A DNA stretch of 64,000 nt from Methyloversatilis discipulorum (GTDB lineage Bacteria > Pseudomonadota > Gammaproteobacteria > Burkholderiales > Rhodocyclaceae). Below the pieces are notes generated by a model. It was not told where the DNA came from, made no database searches, and saw only the letters and a program-made list of their open reading frames with translations. The stretch lies in contig NZ_JADMJL010000016.1 of the NCBI RefSeq assembly GCF_018780585.1, positions 1 through 64,000 on the forward strand. The letters are read 5' to 3'. The position numbers and the translations under genes were made by a program. Of the stretch, positions 9,443 through 18,792 are shown piece after piece (positions within the stretch are counted from its first letter, which is position 1; the number at the start of each line of letters is the position of its first letter).

Positions 9443-10840
9443 ATGTCCCAGGTCGTTCGTACCCGTTTCGCCCCCAGCCCCACTGGTTATCTGCACATCG
9501 GCGGCGCCCGCACCGCGCTGTTCTCGTGGGCCTATGCACGCCGGCATGGCGGCCAGTTCATCCTGCGCATCGAAGATACCGACGTCGCGCGCTCGACCCC
9601 GGAGGCCGTGCAGGCGATTCTCGATGGGATGAAGTGGCTGGATCTGGGCCATGACGAGGGCCCGTTCTACCAGATGCAGCGCATGGATCGTTACAAGGCG
9701 GTGATCGCGCAGATGCTGGAGCAGGGGCATGCCTACCGCTGCTACACCACGCCCGAGGAACTCGATGCGCTGCGCGAACGTCAGCGCGCCAACAACGAGA
9801 AGCCGCGTTACGACGGACGCTGGCGCCCGGCGCCCGGCAAGACGCTGCCGGCACCGCCGGCCGGCGTACAGCCGGTCATCCGCTTCTGCAATCCGCTGGA
9901 TGGCGTCGTCGCCTGGGAGGATCAGGTGAAGGGCCGCATCGCCATCGCCAACGAGGAGCTGGATGACCTCATCATCGCCCGTGCCGACGGTACGCCCACC
10001 TATAACTTCTGCGTCTGCGTCGACGACTGGGACATGGGCATTACCCACGTCATCCGCGGCGACGATCACGTGAACAACACGCCGCGCCAGATCAACATCC
10101 TGCGCGCACTCGGTGCCACGGTGCCGCAATACGCGCATCTGTCGATGATCCTCGGCGACGACGGTCAGAAGCTTTCCAAGCGTCATGGCGCGGTCAGCGT
10201 GATGCAGTACGACGAAGACGGCTACCTGCCGGAGGCGGTGATCAACTATCTGGCGCGTCTTGGCTGGAGCCACGGCGACGACGAAATCTTCTCGCGCGAG
10301 CAGTTCGTGCAGTGGTTCGATCTCGACCACATCACGCCGTCGGCGGCCCAGTTCAACACTGAAAAGCTGCGCTGGCTCAACGCCCATTACATGAAGCAGG
10401 CGGACAACGCATGGCTGGCTGCCGACGTCGCAAGCCGGCTGGCACGCCGCGGTGTCGACCCGGAAACCGGGCCCTCGCTCGAGCCGCTGATCGCGCTGTA
10501 CAAGGATCGCGTGTCCACGCTGGTCGAACTGGCCGATGCGCTCGAAGCCTTCTACATCGACCTGCACGTGGCGCCCGAACTGCTCGCCCAGCATCTGACC
10601 GACCCGGCGCGCGAGGCGCTGCGCAAGCTGTCCTCCCGCCTCGAAGCGGTCGCCTGGGACAAGGCCGCGCTGTCCGCCGCGATCAAGGAAACCTGTACCG
10701 AGTGCGGCCTGAAGATGCCGCAGGTCGCGATTCCGCTGCGCGTGGCGCTGCTCGGCCAGCCGCAGACGCCGTCGATCGACGCGGTGCTCGAAGCCTTCGG
10801 CCGCGAGCGTGTGCTCGCCCGGCTGAGCCGCGTGCTCTGA
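9443..10840 (+). CDS. gltX: Glutamyl-tRNA synthetase
   Basis: The 465-residue class I synthetase charges tRNA-Glu. The HIGH-type motif appears in [17 protein letters not shown] near the N-terminus and the KMSKS-type motif as KLSKRHG near residue 243. Length and motif order fit bacterial GltX. The ATG at 9443 matches the family start ([14 protein letters not shown]); an upstream frame extension was rejected. The ribosome site is weak. It stands alone between tRNA-Val and the TIR cassette. Confidence 0.97.
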   Translation: MSQVVRTRFAPSPTGYLHIGGARTALFSWAYARRHGGQFILRIEDTDVARSTPEAVQAILDGMKWLDLGHDEGPFYQMQRMDRYKAVIAQMLEQGHAYRCYTTPEELDALRERQRANNEKPRYDGRWRPAPGKTLPAPPAGVQPVIRFCNPLDGVVAWEDQVKGRIAIANEELDDLIIARADGTPTYNFCVCVDDWDMGITHVIRGDDHVNNTPRQINILRALGATVPQYAHLSMILGDDGQKLSKRHGAVSVMQYDEDGYLPEAVINYLARLGWSHGDDEIFSREQFVQWFDLDHITPSAAQFNTEKLRWLNAHYMKQADNAWLAADVASRLARRGVDPETGPSLEPLIALYKDRVSTLVELADALEAFYIDLHVAPELLAQHLTDPAREALRKLSSRLEAVAWDKAALSAAIKETCTECGLKMPQVAIPLRVALLGQPQTPSIDAVLEAFGRERVLARLSRVL

Positions 10841-10848
10841 TCCGGTCA

Positions 10849-10873
10849 CCGTGCGCGGATCATCTGCGCACGG
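10849..10873 (+). terminator. Stem-loop after gltX without a T-run
   Basis: CCGTGCGC at 10849-10856 pairs with GCGCACGG at 10866-10873. It lies 8 bases after gltX but no T-run follows, so termination is uncertain. The rest of the gap up to 11030 shows no clear promoter. Confidence 0.3.
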
Positions 10874-11030
10874 GCATCCCCGATGAGTGGCGCCGGCAGG
10901 TCCTGAACGGCCCCGCGCATCGTCCATCGGTCGGGGTGGTTCTCGTCTTGCATCGGGCATAGACTGAAGACGGATCCGCCGCTTCGAGGCTGAAGCGCGG
11001 ACAGTCTGATGTCACAGTCCGGTACGGGCC

Positions 11031-12098
11031 ATGAACCGCATCTTCATCAGCTACCGCAGCGCCGATGGGGCCAAGGACGCCAGCCGGCTGGCCGACGATC
11101 TCGGCCGCGTTTTCGGCGCCGACCATGTGTTCCTCGACCGGCAGGATCTGCGCGGCGGCAGCAGCTGGCGGCAGGAGATCGAGCGTGCTATCGGCCACCG
11201 GCCCATCGTGCTGCTGCTGGTCACGCCCGGTTTCGCAGGCGCGCGTCACGCCGACGGCCGGCTGCGCATCGATGACGCCGACGACCCGGTGCGCATGGAA
11301 ATCCAGTCGGCCATCGACGCCGGCGCAGTGCTGATGCCACTGCGCGTCGATGGCACGCCGATGCCGCCGGCCAGCAGCCTGCCCGAACCCCTGCGCCTCA
11401 TCACCGAGCGTCACGCGCTGCCGCTGCGCACCGACGACTGGACCCGCCTCGATCTGCCGCGCGTCGTCGCCGACATCGAGCGGCTGGGCGTGCCGCGCAG
11501 CGACGTCACCGCGGCGGAGAGCGTGCGGCCGGTGCGCAGCAATGCACGTCGCTGGGCGCTTGCCGCCGCGGGCGTGCTGGCGATCACCGCACTCGTTCGC
11601 TTCGCCGTCGAGGACGACGCCGAACTGCAGCTGCCGCCCACCGCGGCCGGCGTCGGCACCACCACGTCGTTGCCGCCGGCGGACGAAACGCAGCCGGTGG
11701 CCGCACTCGCCGCCGATCGGCCGTCGCTCGAAGGCCGCTGGCTGCTCACCACGCAGAACGGCGAGCGCATTCCGCTGCACCTGCGACACCGTGACGATCG
11801 GTTGTCGCTGCGTTCCGAGCCGGTGCGCGTCGACAACGATCCGGCCTGGCGCGACTACATCGCGTCGCTTGCCGCGATGGAGGGACCGCCGCTCACCCAT
11901 ATCGTCTTTACCGCCGAGGGCGCCGTATTCGGCGACCTCGCCGATCTGGCCGTGCGTGTCGTCAGCGCCGACGGCAGTTTTCTGGTCGACAGCGGCAATC
12001 TCACGCTGCGCATCGGCCCGGAGCGCCGCGTGCTGGCCGGCAAGGTCGAACTGAACAGTGGCGAACAGAATACGGTCGTGCTGTCGCGCCGACCCTGA
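11031..12098 (+). CDS. TIR-domain protein with a membrane anchor and C-terminal sensor-like region
   Basis: The 355-residue protein opens with a TIR domain (about residues 1-150): box 1 RIFISYRS, the FLDRQDLRGGSSW region and a helix with E90 in VRMEIQSAI, which lines up with the catalytic glutamate of NAD-cleaving TIRs such as SARM1. A single hydrophobic helix (about 174-191, RWALAAAGVLAITALV) follows, then a proline-rich linker and an unrecognised C-terminal domain (about 230-355). If the helix is a membrane anchor, the TIR domain would be cytoplasmic and the C-terminal region periplasmic. It ends 16 bases before the CHAT gene. NAD hydrolysis or signalling-nucleotide synthesis is inference from the family. 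Confidence 0.85.
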   Translation: MNRIFISYRSADGAKDASRLADDLGRVFGADHVFLDRQDLRGGSSWRQEIERAIGHRPIVLLLVTPGFAGARHADGRLRIDDADDPVRMEIQSAIDAGAVLMPLRVDGTPMPPASSLPEPLRLITERHALPLRTDDWTRLDLPRVVADIERLGVPRSDVTAAESVRPVRSNARRWALAAAGVLAITALVRFAVEDDAELQLPPTAAGVGTTTSLPPADETQPVAALAADRPSLEGRWLLTTQNGERIPLHLRHRDDRLSLRSEPVRVDNDPAWRDYIASLAAMEGPPLTHIVFTAEGAVFGDLADLAVRVVSADGSFLVDSGNLTLRIGPERRVLAGKVELNSGEQNTVVLSRRP

Positions 12099-12114
12099 AC
12101 CGAGGAGACGGAAC

Positions 12115-15100
12115 ATGAGTGCAGCCCGATACCGCATACGCGGCACCGTCAGCGACGCGGCCACGCTGGACGCCGGCGCCGGTGTCGCGGTGCTGCACGG
12201 CCGCCGGCTGATCCCCGGCCGCGCGCGCGACGGTGTGACCGGCGAACTGGAGGTGGCTGCCGACGAGGTCGTGCGCATCGAACTCGACAACGGCTTCGTG
12301 CTGTGGAGCCGCACCGACGACCTGGTGCGCGAGCACGGCCGTCGTTCGGTGTCGCGTGATGGCGACAGCGCCTGGGAATTTGACGCGCTCGACACCGCCG
12401 CAGCGGCGCCGACCTCGCGCGGTGTGCTCGGGCTGGGCATTCGCGTGCTCGACTTCTTCGGCATCGATCTGAAGAAGAAGTCGGCCGCCGCGCTCGGCAA
12501 GTGGTTCGAGGAGAAGCGGCTTGGCCGCCCGCCTGGCCTGCACCTTTGTGCGCTCGACGCCTTTGCGCTGACGCCGCTGGCCGCGCGCGCGGCGATCGCT
12601 GCCGACGCCGGACCGCTGCTGGTTTTCCTTCATGGCACCGGCTCGAGCTGCGAAGGCAGCTTCGGCGGACTGTGGGATGCCGCCAATCGCGAGGGCGCCG
12701 CGCTGCGCCGCCGGCTCGGTGCGCGCTACGGCGAGCGGGTGTTCGCGCTCGAACACCGTTCGCTGACCGAGAGCCCGATCAGCAATGCGCTGGCGCTGGC
12801 CAAGCGCCTGCCCAAGGGGGCCGAGCTGCATCTGGTCAGTCATTCGCGCGGCGGCATGGTGGGTGAACTGATGTGCCTGGGCGAATGTCGCGGGCTGGAC
12901 GCGGTCGTCGGCCGGCTCGATGAACTGTTCGCCGCCGACCGCACGCTGGCCGAGCAGATCGGCCTCGGCGCGCTCGACGATGCCGCCGAGGCGGCGCGCC
13001 ACGCCGCCTATCAGGCCGATCGTGCGGATCTGGCGGCGCTGCTGGCGGAGCTGAAAGCCAAGCAGTTCCGCGTCAGCCGCTTCGTCCGCGTCGCCTGCCC
13101 GGCGCGCGGTACCACGCTGGCGTCGGGCCGCCTCGACCGCTGGCTGTCGGTGCTCGACTTCGTGTCCGGCAAGGCGCTGTTCGGCGACGCCGTCGACTTC
13201 CTGCTCGCCGTGGTGAAGGAACGCACGGATCCGCGCACGTTGCCCGGTGCCGAGGCGATGATGCCCGGCTCGGCGCTGACCCGGCTGCTCAATCACGCAG
13301 AACTCGAGACCGCTGCCGACCTCACGGTGATCGCCGGCGACGTCGAGGGCGAATCGCTGTGGCAGAAGATCAAGCTGCTTGCCACCGACTGGTTCTACGG
13401 CGCCGACCACGATCTGGTGGTGAACACCGGATCGATGAGCGGCGGGCTGCGCCGTCCGGCGAACGGCGCGCGCTTCGGTCGCGACGCGGGCGCTCAGGTC
13501 AATCATTTCCGCTACTTCGTCAACGAGAAGAGCGTGCGCTGGCTGGCCGCCGGCCTGCTGCGCGTCGAGGGTGACGATGCCGGTTTCCAGCCGATCGCCG
13601 AGGCGCCGCACGATCCGCCGCGCTGGCGCAGCGCGCTGGCGCGCAGCCAGAGTGCCGCCGAACCGCGGCCGCTGGCGGTGGTGTTGCCGGGCACCATGGG
13701 CAGCGAGCTGAGCGTCGACGGCGAACGCGTCTGGCTGGACTATCTCGCGCTGTTCAAGGGCGGACTCAAGCGCCTGCACATGGCGGCGGCGCAGGTCGAG
13801 CCGGGCGGACTGGTCGATCAGTTCTACGGGCCGCTGCTCGAATTCCTTGCGCGCAGTCACCGCGTCGAATTCTTCGCCTACGACTGGCGCCAGTCGGTGC
13901 GCGCTGCCGCAGCGCGGCTGGCCGAGCGGCTGGAGGCGGTGGTCGCGCGCGCCGAGGCCGAGCAGCAACCGGTGCATATCGTCGCCCACTCGATGGGCGG
14001 ACTGGTGGTGCGCGCGCTGATGAGCGACGGCGGTCGCGGTGCGGCCGTGTGGGCGCGCATCACCCGGCTGCCGGGCAGCCGATTCCTGATGCTCGGTACA
14101 CCGAACGCCGGCTCGCACGAGGCGGTGCGCTGGCTCACCGGCCACAATCCGACGCAGGCGCGTCTTGCGCTGCTCGACTTCACGCAGAGCACCACCGACA
14201 TCATCGATCTGGTGCGCACTTATCCCGGCCTGCTCGAACTGCTGCCCTTTGCCGACAGCGATCCGGACTTCGCCGACGTGGCGCGCTGGGAGGCGCTGCG
14301 CAAGCAGCTCGGCGCGCGCTGGAAGCCGGCCGACGCGAAAACACTGAAGTCCGCGCGCGACACCTGGACGCAGCTGAAGGCGATCGCGGTCGATACGCGC
14401 GTTGTCCGCTACGTGGCCGGTTGCCAGCCGGCCACCGTCATCGACTACCGCGTCGACGATGTCGATGACCCCTGGCCGCTTGGCCGCAAGCGCATCGACT
14501 TCGTTGCGACCGCGCGTGGCGATGGCACGGTGAGCTGGGCCTCCGGCGCGCTGCCCGGCGTGCCGATGTGGTACGCCGAAGACACCGCGCACGACTTCCT
14601 GTGCGCGCAGACGCGCGCCTTCGACGGCTACCTCGACATCCTGACCACCGGCAGCACGACCCGGCTGCCGTCGGCGCCGCCGGCCGGCGCGCGCACGGGC
14701 GGCACCGGCGAGGAGCTGTTCGTGCTGAAGCCGCTGCCGCCGGCCGACGGCATTCCGCAGGCGGCCGACATCGCCAGCTTCGGCTTCGGCGGCGGGACGC
14801 CGCCGCGTCGGGTCGAGCGCAGCACGCGCACGCCGATCACCGTGCGCGTGCGCCACTGCGAACTGAGCTATGCGCGCCACCCAGTGATGGTCGGACACTA
14901 TGCCGGCGATACCATCGTCAGTGCCGAGGCGAGCATGGACCGGCGCATGCACGGTGCGCTGTCGCGCAGCCTGCAGCTGGGGCGCTATCCGGGTGCGGCA
15001 GGCACTCACGGCATCTTCATTCCGCGCGAAATGCACCAGCACCCGCAGGGCGCCATCGTGGTCGGCCTGGGCGAGGTAGGTGAGCTGAGCCCGGGGCTGC

Positions 15101-17529
15101 TGCAGGACGGCGTGCGCCGCGCGCTGCTCGATCTTGCACTGCAGGTGATCGAGTGGCCGGACGAGCGCTTCGGCCCGGCCGACGCGACGCGCAGCATCTG
15201 CGTGTCCACGCTGCTGGTCGGCACCGGTGCCGGCGGCATGCGCACGCGCGATTCGGTCGAGTCCATCCTGCGCGGCACCGGCGACGCCCAGCGCGCGCTG
15301 CGCGAGGGGGCGCTCGCCGGTCGCGTCGTCATCGGCGAGGTCGAATTCATTGAGCTGTACGAGGACATCGCCATCCAGGCCGCTGGCGCATTGCGCGAGG
15401 TGGTCGATGGCCCGCTGGCCGGCGACTTCGTATGGCCGGAACAGGTGCTCGGCCAGGGGCACGGTGGGCGTCGTCGCGTCTGCTTCGACGAGGACGCGAG
15501 CTGGTGGCACCGCCTGGAGATCTCCCACGACGCGCGTCGCGACGAACTGCGCTTCATCGCGCTGACCGACCGCGCGCGTGCCGAAATCAGCCTGGTCGGC
15601 GGCCAGCTGCAGCAGGTCGATGCCTTCGTCAGCCAGGCCTGCCGCTCCTGCGCCGCCGATGCCGACACGTCGCGCACGTTGTTCGAAATGTTGCTGCCGC
15701 ACCGGATGAAGCAGTTGGCCCCGGAGCGGCGCAGCGTGGTGCTGCTGGTCGACGAGGTGTCCGGCCGTTTCCCGTGGGAACTGCTCGAGGATCGTTGGCA
15801 GGCCGGTCAGCGTCCGCCGGCCGTGGCCTCCGGCATGCTGCGCCAGCTGCGCACGTCGCAGTATCGCGAGCGACCGCTGGGTGCGACACGCGCCAGCGCA
15901 CTGGTGATCGGCGATCCGGCGCCGCTGGGCCGCGGGTTTTCCGCACTGCCGGATGCCGCCGCCGAGGCGCGTGCGGTGGCCGGCGTACTGTCGTCCGGCG
16001 GTTGCGCGGTGACCGAGCTGATCCACGCCGAAGGTCGCGCCATCATGGCGGCGCTGCACCAGGACGCATGGCGCATCCTGCATCTGGCCGGCCACGGCGT
16101 TCACGAGTACGTGGTGCCCACCACCACGCCAGCGGACGGCGGCGGCGGCACGCGCAAGGTGTCCGGCATGGTGATCGGCGACGGCTGGTTTCTGACGCCC
16201 GGCGACGTCGAGCAGATGCGCTACGTGCCGGAACTGGTGTTCATCAACTGCTGCCATCTCGGCAATACCGGCGGCGACGATGCCGCCGGCTCCCCCGATC
16301 TCAATCGACTGGCCGCGAACCTGGCGACGCAGTTCATCCGCATGGGCGTGCGCGCCGTCGTCGCCGCAGGCTGGGCGGTCGATGACGCCGCCGCGCGCTG
16401 TTTCGCCGAAACCCTGTACGGCAGCCTGCTTGATGGCCGTGGCTTCGGCGACGCGGTGCGCATCGCGCGCGAGGCGACCTGGACCCGTCACCCGAAGGTG
16501 AATACCTGGGGCGCCTACCAGTGTTACGGCGATCCGGATTACCGCCTCGACCCGACCGGCCCGGCGCGCCGCGACAGCGCGCCGCCGCCCTTCACTACAC
16601 CGTCCGAACTGGTGGTGCAGATCGACAACCGCAGCAGCGCGCTGATGAGCGGCGGCGCTGCGGCGAACGGTGGCGATGCCGATCCGTCGGCCTGGCTCGA
16701 CAGCTACACCGCGCGCGTGCCGGCCGCCGCCCGTGCCGCCTGGCTGGCGCGCGCCGACGTCGCCGCGGCGATCGGTCTCTGTTTCGGCGAGTCCGGCCAT
16801 TACGCGCTGGCGGCGCAGTGGCTGGACCGCGCGCGCGAGGCTGACGACGGTGATTGCCCGCTGCGCGTGCTCGAGCAGTCGGCCAATTTCAGGGTTCGGG
16901 CGGCCGACGACGAGTGGGCGCTGATGCGCGAGAAGCGCGGTGACGTAACCGACCTGGTTGCTGGCATCCGGCGCGCCATCGCCGACCTCGAACTGCTGAC
17001 GCCATCGGCCAAGCGTTGCGCCTTGCTCGGCAGTGCGCACAAGCGGCTGGCCTGGATGCTAGATGGCGACGCGCGGCTGGCGGCGCTGGCCGACATGGCG
17101 AAGCACTACGGGCGGGCATTCGAGCTGGCCGCGCGCAACGAGGGGCAGACCGTGGACAGCTATGCCTTCGTCAATCTGTGGACGGCGCGACTGCTGCATG
17201 CGCGGCTGAGCGGTGCGGTACTGCCGGCGGATGACGCGCGCACCGTCCGCGACGGATGCGAGCGCGTGCAGCGGGATGCCGCCGCCCACCCCCATCCGGA
17301 CTTCTGGAGTACGGCCGTGGTCGGCGACTGCGAACTGCTGTGCGCCTTGCTCGACGGGCGACTGGCTGCCGCCGAACAGGCGGGCATCGTCGGCGCCTAT
17401 CGCGCCGCCTTCGCCCGCGGCGGCAGCGCACGAGAACGCGCGTCGGTGCTCGATCAGGTCGATTTCCTGATCGATCTGGGCGTGCTGCGCAGCGGCCTGA
17501 AAAAGGTGCGTGAGGCGCTCGGCGCCTGA
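12115..17529 (+). CDS. Giant CHAT protease protein with two alpha/beta-hydrolase domains
   Basis: This 1804-residue protein is a multi-enzyme fusion. A small N-terminal region (1-120) precedes a first alpha/beta hydrolase with an oxyanion-type HGTGSS (173-178) and nucleophile elbow SHSRGG (Ser244). A second, LCAT/lipase-like hydrolase follows, with LPGTMGSELS (from 524), AHSMGG (Ser626) and a GDGTVSW acid motif before a candidate His. A middle region (about 900-1150) is unassigned. The CHAT caspase-like peptidase has His1327 in HLAGHG and Cys1380 in FINCCHLGN. The last 350 residues are helical and repeat-like. An AGGAGA ribosome site precedes the ATG at 12115. CHAT proteins act in bacterial defence and programmed death; the role here is inferred. 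Confidence 0.85.
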   Translation: MSAARYRIRGTVSDAATLDAGAGVAVLHGRRLIPGRARDGVTGELEVAADEVVRIELDNGFVLWSRTDDLVREHGRRSVSRDGDSAWEFDALDTAAAAPTSRGVLGLGIRVLDFFGIDLKKKSAAALGKWFEEKRLGRPPGLHLCALDAFALTPLAARAAIAADAGPLLVFLHGTGSSCEGSFGGLWDAANREGAALRRRLGARYGERVFALEHRSLTESPISNALALAKRLPKGAELHLVSHSRGGMVGELMCLGECRGLDAVVGRLDELFAADRTLAEQIGLGALDDAAEAARHAAYQADRADLAALLAELKAKQFRVSRFVRVACPARGTTLASGRLDRWLSVLDFVSGKALFGDAVDFLLAVVKERTDPRTLPGAEAMMPGSALTRLLNHAELETAADLTVIAGDVEGESLWQKIKLLATDWFYGADHDLVVNTGSMSGGLRRPANGARFGRDAGAQVNHFRYFVNEKSVRWLAAGLLRVEGDDAGFQPIAEAPHDPPRWRSALARSQSAAEPRPLAVVLPGTMGSELSVDGERVWLDYLALFKGGLKRLHMAAAQVEPGGLVDQFYGPLLEFLARSHRVEFFAYDWRQSVRAAAARLAERLEAVVARAEAEQQPVHIVAHSMGGLVVRALMSDGGRGAAVWARITRLPGSRFLMLGTPNAGSHEAVRWLTGHNPTQARLALLDFTQSTTDIIDLVRTYPGLLELLPFADSDPDFADVARWEALRKQLGARWKPADAKTLKSARDTWTQLKAIAVDTRVVRYVAGCQPATVIDYRVDDVDDPWPLGRKRIDFVATARGDGTVSWASGALPGVPMWYAEDTAHDFLCAQTRAFDGYLDILTTGSTTRLPSAPPAGARTGGTGEELFVLKPLPPADGIPQAADIASFGFGGGTPPRRVERSTRTPITVRVRHCELSYARHPVMVGHYAGDTIVSAEASMDRRMHGALSRSLQLGRYPGAAGTHGIFIPREMHQHPQGAIVVGLGEVGELSPGLLQDGVRRALLDLALQVIEWPDERFGPADATRSICVSTLLVGTGAGGMRTRDSVESILRGTGDAQRALREGALAGRVVIGEVEFIELYEDIAIQAAGALREVVDGPLAGDFVWPEQVLGQGHGGRRRVCFDEDASWWHRLEISHDARRDELRFIALTDRARAEISLVGGQLQQVDAFVSQACRSCAADADTSRTLFEMLLPHRMKQLAPERRSVVLLVDEVSGRFPWELLEDRWQAGQRPPAVASGMLRQLRTSQYRERPLGATRASALVIGDPAPLGRGFSALPDAAAEARAVAGVLSSGGCAVTELIHAEGRAIMAALHQDAWRILHLAGHGVHEYVVPTTTPADGGGGTRKVSGMVIGDGWFLTPGDVEQMRYVPELVFINCCHLGNTGGDDAAGSPDLNRLAANLATQFIRMGVRAVVAAGWAVDDAAARCFAETLYGSLLDGRGFGDAVRIAREATWTRHPKVNTWGAYQCYGDPDYRLDPTGPARRDSAPPPFTTPSELVVQIDNRSSALMSGGAAANGGDADPSAWLDSYTARVPAAARAAWLARADVAAAIGLCFGESGHYALAAQWLDRAREADDGDCPLRVLEQSANFRVRAADDEWALMREKRGDVTDLVAGIRRAIADLELLTPSAKRCALLGSAHKRLAWMLDGDARLAALADMAKHYGRAFELAARNEGQTVDSYAFVNLWTARLLHARLSGAVLPADDARTVRDGCERVQRDAAAHPHPDFWSTAVVGDCELLCALLDGRLAAAEQAGIVGAYRAAFARGGSARERASVLDQVDFLIDLGVLRSGLKKVREALGA

Positions 17530-17549
17530 CCGGGACTCAAGGAGGACAC

Positions 17550-18695
17550 ATGGCCAGCGGACTGAAGTACGCGGACGACTATCTGATCGGTGGCCCGGCG
17601 CGCGCCCGCGTCACGCCCAACTTCCAGTTGTCGGAATACGCGCGCGCCGACGGCACGGTGCGCGTGCATCGCGAACTGCTGGCGGCCGTGCAGCGGGTAC
17701 GCGACGAGCTCGGGGCCGGTGTCAGCATTGCCGGCGTTGCGCCCCGCGGTGGTCTGGGCGCAGGGATCGAAGGGCTTTTCGTCTGGCTGAAGGCGGCCGA
17801 CCCGGTGGCGCTGGCCGACGCCGCCCGCCGTGTCGCGCGCGACGGCTGGCTGGCGCGGGTCGAGCTGCGCGGCGACCTGATCTATGTCGAGATGCACGAC
17901 CCGTCGAAGTTGCCTGCGCTGGCCGCCGAGCGTGCGCTCGATCTGGCCATCGCGGTGACGGCCGCGTTCGAAACCCGTGGCGATCCCTATCTGCAGGTGA
18001 CCGGCAATTTCGACGGCGCCGGTCTGTCCTTCGGGCCTCTGCAGGTCAATCTGGGCACCGGCACGCTGCAGGCGCTGTTCCGCCGTTTCGCCGCGCGCGA
18101 CGAGGCCGCGCTGCGCGCCTGTTTCGGCGCGCTGTGGGACGAATGGCAGCGCATGCTGCGGTTGCCGTCGCGCGCCGCCCAGGTGCGCTGGGCCGACGCG
18201 CTGAGCCGTGGCCCGCGCAAGGCCGGTTTCGATCCGGCGTGGACGCGGGCGCTGCAGGCGGTTGGCCGACAGCCCGTTTTCCGCGCCGAATGGCTGCACT
18301 ACGCCTACGATACCTACGGCCGAAAACTGGTCGTCGCGCTGGCCTGGCTGAAGGGCGTGCGGCCGATACCGATACGCAATTTCCGCTGCCTGGCCGCGCT
18401 GTACGACCTCTGTGTGCAGCAGGGCAGCCTGGACAAGGCGCACGCCGCCATCCGCCGGCGCATCGAGCGGGAGAACCCGCAGGACGAGTTCGCGCTGACC
18501 CGGATCGCGGTCGAGGAGCGGGGCCGGGCCGCCAATGCGCAGTGGCGCGCCGACTGCATCAGTCGCCGGTTGTGCATCCTCGAGCGCGAGCCGGTCAGGG
18601 TGATCGAATCCGGCCAGAGCGCGCAGCGCGACAATCCGCAGCTCCACCTGCTGCGCAACGCGCCGGTCCATCAGATGGAGCGCTGGCTCGCCTGA
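17550..18695 (+). CDS. M15A-like and lysozyme-like two-domain protein
   Basis: The 381-residue product follows the CHAT gene by 20 bases with an AAGGAGG ribosome site. Residues about 20-120 (FQLSEYARADGTVRVH onward) resemble the peptidase M15A/D,D-carboxypeptidase fold, but the usual zinc-ligand motif is not visible, so the domain may be a degenerate binding module. Residues about 138-175 contain AFETRGDPY and GNFDGAGLSFGPLQVN, a pattern seen in lysozyme/chitosanase-like proteins, with the Glu of FETR as candidate catalytic residue. No signal peptide is seen. The C-terminal third is unassigned. Peptidoglycan as target is inference. Confidence 0.65.
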   Translation: MASGLKYADDYLIGGPARARVTPNFQLSEYARADGTVRVHRELLAAVQRVRDELGAGVSIAGVAPRGGLGAGIEGLFVWLKAADPVALADAARRVARDGWLARVELRGDLIYVEMHDPSKLPALAAERALDLAIAVTAAFETRGDPYLQVTGNFDGAGLSFGPLQVNLGTGTLQALFRRFAARDEAALRACFGALWDEWQRMLRLPSRAAQVRWADALSRGPRKAGFDPAWTRALQAVGRQPVFRAEWLHYAYDTYGRKLVVALAWLKGVRPIPIRNFRCLAALYDLCVQQGSLDKAHAAIRRRIERENPQDEFALTRIAVEERGRAANAQWRADCISRRLCILEREPVRVIESGQSAQRDNPQLHLLRNAPVHQMERWLA

Positions 18696-18792
18696 ACTGG
18701 GGCCGGCACACCGGCTGTAACGGATTTATCGCAGACGGCGTGCAGGCGTCGCTTAAACTCGGGCGCTTCCGACATCCTTTCAGGTTTCCGTC

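Noticed and set aside
12001-17040. A 1679-codon open frame on the minus strand opposite the CHAT gene
   Set aside because: Very high GC with third-position bias leaves few stops on the opposite strand; its product is arginine/alanine-rich with no recognisable domain, and the plus-strand gene has clear motifs.
11031-18695. The cassette as a known Thoeris or TIR-STING system
   Set aside because: No SIR2, SLOG or STING partner is present, and the domain set differs from those systems.
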